Positions 61,686 through 64,000 of a DNA stretch of 64,000 bases are shown piece by piece; the stretch's first letter is position 1, and the number at the start of each line of letters is the position of its first letter. Under the pieces are notes generated by a model. That model ran no database searches. It was not told where the DNA came from and worked only from the letters and a program-made list of their open reading frames with translations. The stretch spans positions 15,376,001 through 15,440,000 of the forward strand of contig CM049308.1 of assembly GCA_026874595.1 (NCBI GenBank), given 5' to 3'. The translations under genes were made by a program, and so were the position numbers. Origin of the DNA: Sipunculus nudus (Eukaryota > Annelida > Sipuncula > Golfingiida > Sipunculidae).

Positions 61686-63827
61686 AAGTTAAAATGCTAA
61701 TATCACAATAGATATGGGAGGTCCAAAGATAAAAACACTAAGCATTAAGATTAACAGCACCATTGTGACATTATGGTGACTCTGTCTTAGCACTTGCCCT
61801 GAAGTCGCTTTATAAAACTATTATTCATTCACTATACTCTGATAAACTTTTATTGAAATACAGTTCTGCAGCAACTAATGTCTTTATCAATGATAGGTCA
61901 GTTTACTCCCAACAAATACTGCCCCTCTAGACCATGACAGATATTAGAGATCAGCTAGGTATAGCAAACTCCAGATATTTTCAGATATAAACTTGTTTTA
62001 ATACACTCTTGTTCCCTATGTGGCCAGGAGAGACCAGATTATCAGCTTGCTAGTGAAATATCTCAACAATTTTATTTTATAAAATTCTGTTTTGTCATAT
62101 TGTTGTAAAATAAGAAAGTTTAAAAGGTTGAGAACCTTTTGATACAAAAGAGTTAATAATAGTCTACCACTGGAACTTGATGCCATGGATGCTGAAGGTC
62201 ATATTATGCTTGGCCTTATTGTAAAGTTAGCCAGTATTAACAGGCCTACCAATCAGACCTGTGATATCCAGCCAATCAGATATACTGACCAGTGGGCACT
62301 AGAGAGAGCCAATATGTAAATAAGTTCACCATCCACCAATCACATTATTCCTGTCTGATACACTTAAAGATCAACATATTAAGGTCTATCAGGATATAGT
62401 GTGTATTTTCTTGAACATTCTGGTCATTACATTTAAACATTAGGTACAATTGCCATAAGACTAATTCTGTAGTCCTTCCTCAGTCAAAAACCATGTAATA
62501 CATTATCTTCCTAACTTGTGAATGTCAAAAACCATACATTTAGCCCCTAAATTGTGATAGTCAGAATAATTAACAGGAGTTCTTTGACATATCCTAGGTT
62601 AAACTGAAGACATTTTTATTTGGTGTTGATTTTTAAAACTGAAATATCCAGCAACTCAAAGGTTATATAATATGAGGAAAATTCTCAACAAAGGGACTTG
62701 CATGCACCTTTGAAATTTAGGCCTTTGTCCAGGTAACATGATCATATTTGCTGCTTGACAATGGCTGCAAAAATGCCTGCATGCAAACATTTCCTAGGGT
62801 GAGAATTTTCTTAACTTTATGGAACCTCCCTGGACAGGTTCCAACCTACATAAATTGACTAGGTAGCTTATATATTGAATACAAGAGGGAAATTCAACCT
62901 AAGTGTGTTAGACAGAAAAAAAATTTCTATATTTAAACAGAATAAGTTGGAATAATGAAACTGGGTCTTTTTGCAGGTCTATGTTTGCATAAATTTGGGA
63001 AGAAATAAGGATATGGAACAAAACAGGAGAAAATGTGTGTAATGAAAATAAAAAAAAACTGAAAAATTCTGTATTAAGTAGATTCTATAGGTGCCTGCAG
63101 TAATTTTTGATCGCACAGCCAAGGCAGCTTTCAGTTTCAAGTAGAAATAGGTTTCTAGTAGTCCATGGGTATTTATTATCTATAGACAGAGGACTTTACA
63201 CAGCAAGATGAGCTGAACCTATTGGGACCCATTCAGATAAAGTGGGGCCTCACTACGGCTCAGGCTAACCCTCACTCAGTGGCTCTCCACCGTCCCACGT
63301 GGGTTGGGTTTATCCATCATGTCCATAGTGGAGGTGACTTCCCAGAGAGCACAAACACACTCTGCCTTAACAGAAAATGAGATTTAAGTCAAAACATGGC
63401 ATTATCTTGAAAGACTCGCAAAAATACAATATACTTAAAAAAATATGTACTGTTATTGTGAACAAAAAAGCTGCTGATTTTTCATTTTATTTTTACCAAA
63501 ATTAACTTGAATGTATCAATTTTTTGTTCAGTAATACCATATAATTATTTTATTTAGAATTTATTGATCCACTTATTCATTTAGGCTAAATATGGTATTG
63601 CGCTATTGATACACTTCATACAGTGAAAAACGAGCAAGGGACACCCTCTGGGTCAGCCACCCCTTGTATAGGACAAATGATCAAGTCCTTTGACTGTCCA
63701 CAATGAAAGGTTCCAATTAGAAAAATGTTTAAGATATATTCGAGGTAATTTGGTAAAGTATCAAGAACAAATGGAAATGTACTCTTCTGTCTTTTGATCT
63801 ATTGATTGTATATCTTGATTATGATCT
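61686..63827. other. intronic sequence, no gene recognised
   Basis: AT-rich except for a short GC-richer patch at 63230-63360 (CACGTG E-box within TCCCACGTGGGTTGG). I looked here for the expected next SNAP-25 exon (starting SLESTRRM) and did not find it. Confidence 0.4.
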
Positions 63828-64000
63828 TAGATATAAGTCATCTGAGTTATTATGGTCCATCATCCAGCCAGCCAGCCATCTGTTAACAAGGCACATTTTT
63901 AAACCGTTGGACCTACAAATAAAAAATACTACATACAGTTAGATGTCCCCAAGTTCTCCTACCAAACCAAAAACTGGGTCACTGTGTATTCGTTAATTAA
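63828..64000 (+). repeat. partial copy of the 5.4-kb dispersed repeat at the window edge
   Basis: ATAAGTCATCTGAG, AACCGTTGGACCTAC, AGATGTCCCCAA and TGGGTCACT occur in the same order as at 5440-5605. The copy runs off the window. Confidence 0.85.

Noticed and set aside
63180-63360. Next SNAP-25 exon or other exon in the GC-richer patch
   Set aside because: No SLESTRRM-like translation in any frame and no acceptor/donor pair around an open frame.

Overview
The window looks like non-coding DNA from an animal nuclear genome, most likely a mollusc (bivalve-like). It is AT-rich and has no compact operons. It carries several repeat families of the kind found in mollusc genomes: elements starting with runs of TCTGTC or TCCGTC, GCCCCCGCC-ended elements, GGTCAAAGGTCA-bearing units, tRNA-derived SINEs and LINE 3' relics. 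The phylum call is inference from repeat style plus one recognisable gene; no species can be named.

The only gene I can support is a SNAP-25-like (Qbc-SNARE) gene on the + strand. Its first coding exon (CDS 21304-21420, 39 codons, exon opening at 21207 after a good acceptor) ends in phase 0 at a GTGAGC donor. That is the point where SNAP-25 proteins continue with SLESTRRM. No following exon is visible, so the intron after it runs at least 42.5 kb, beyond the right edge. At 55934-56044 there is a second short exon candidate of 37 codons. It also ends in phase 0 and aligns without gaps to the C-terminal half of the first exon's peptide, so it may be an alternative first coding exon giving a second SNAP-25 N-terminus. 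Each exon has a long degenerate short-repeat array immediately upstream: a TTCATTCTTCC-type array for the first, and an AAGGATTA/GATCCTT array for the second.

Layout: 1-1020 hairpin-ended repeat with 280-bp units; 1.07-5.4 kb mostly unrecognised; 5.43-6.85 kb duplicated repeat; 8.08-8.94 kb TCTGTC-rich tandem element; 10.40-14.44 kb two adjacent foldback transposons; 15.66-15.80 kb half of a hairpin element; 17.95-19.54 kb two SINEs; 20.0-21.2 kb array abutting the first SNAP-25 exon; 21.49-21.62 kb complete hairpin element; 22.15-23.79 kb degenerate tandem repeat and two LINE relics; 24.7-25.0 kb TA microsatellite holding another hairpin element; 26.49-27.83 kb second, inverted copy of the 280-bp-unit element; 30.0-31.0 kb GGTCA-rich tandem repeat; 33.65-35.35 kb 39-bp minisatellite; 35.4-44.1 kb largely unique; 45.1-49.7 kb a repeat family interrupted by a 2.45-kb element made of 180-bp units; 50.4-51.4 kb degenerate tandem repeats; 51.4-55.4 kb largely unique; 55.44-56.04 kb second array and exon; 56.1-58.7 kb a block present three times at about 1-kb spacing; 60.94-61.68 kb second copy of the 180-bp-unit element; and, at the right edge, another copy of the 5.4-kb repeat.

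The most unusual material is (i) the possible alternative SNAP-25 N-terminus with 11 GGATTA/TAATCC sites packed upstream, and (ii) a family of foldback or hairpin elements that share ATATATGTC...GACATATAT ends in TA-rich targets but carry quite different palindromic cores. No transposase, RNA gene, CRISPR array or complete protein-coding gene was found.
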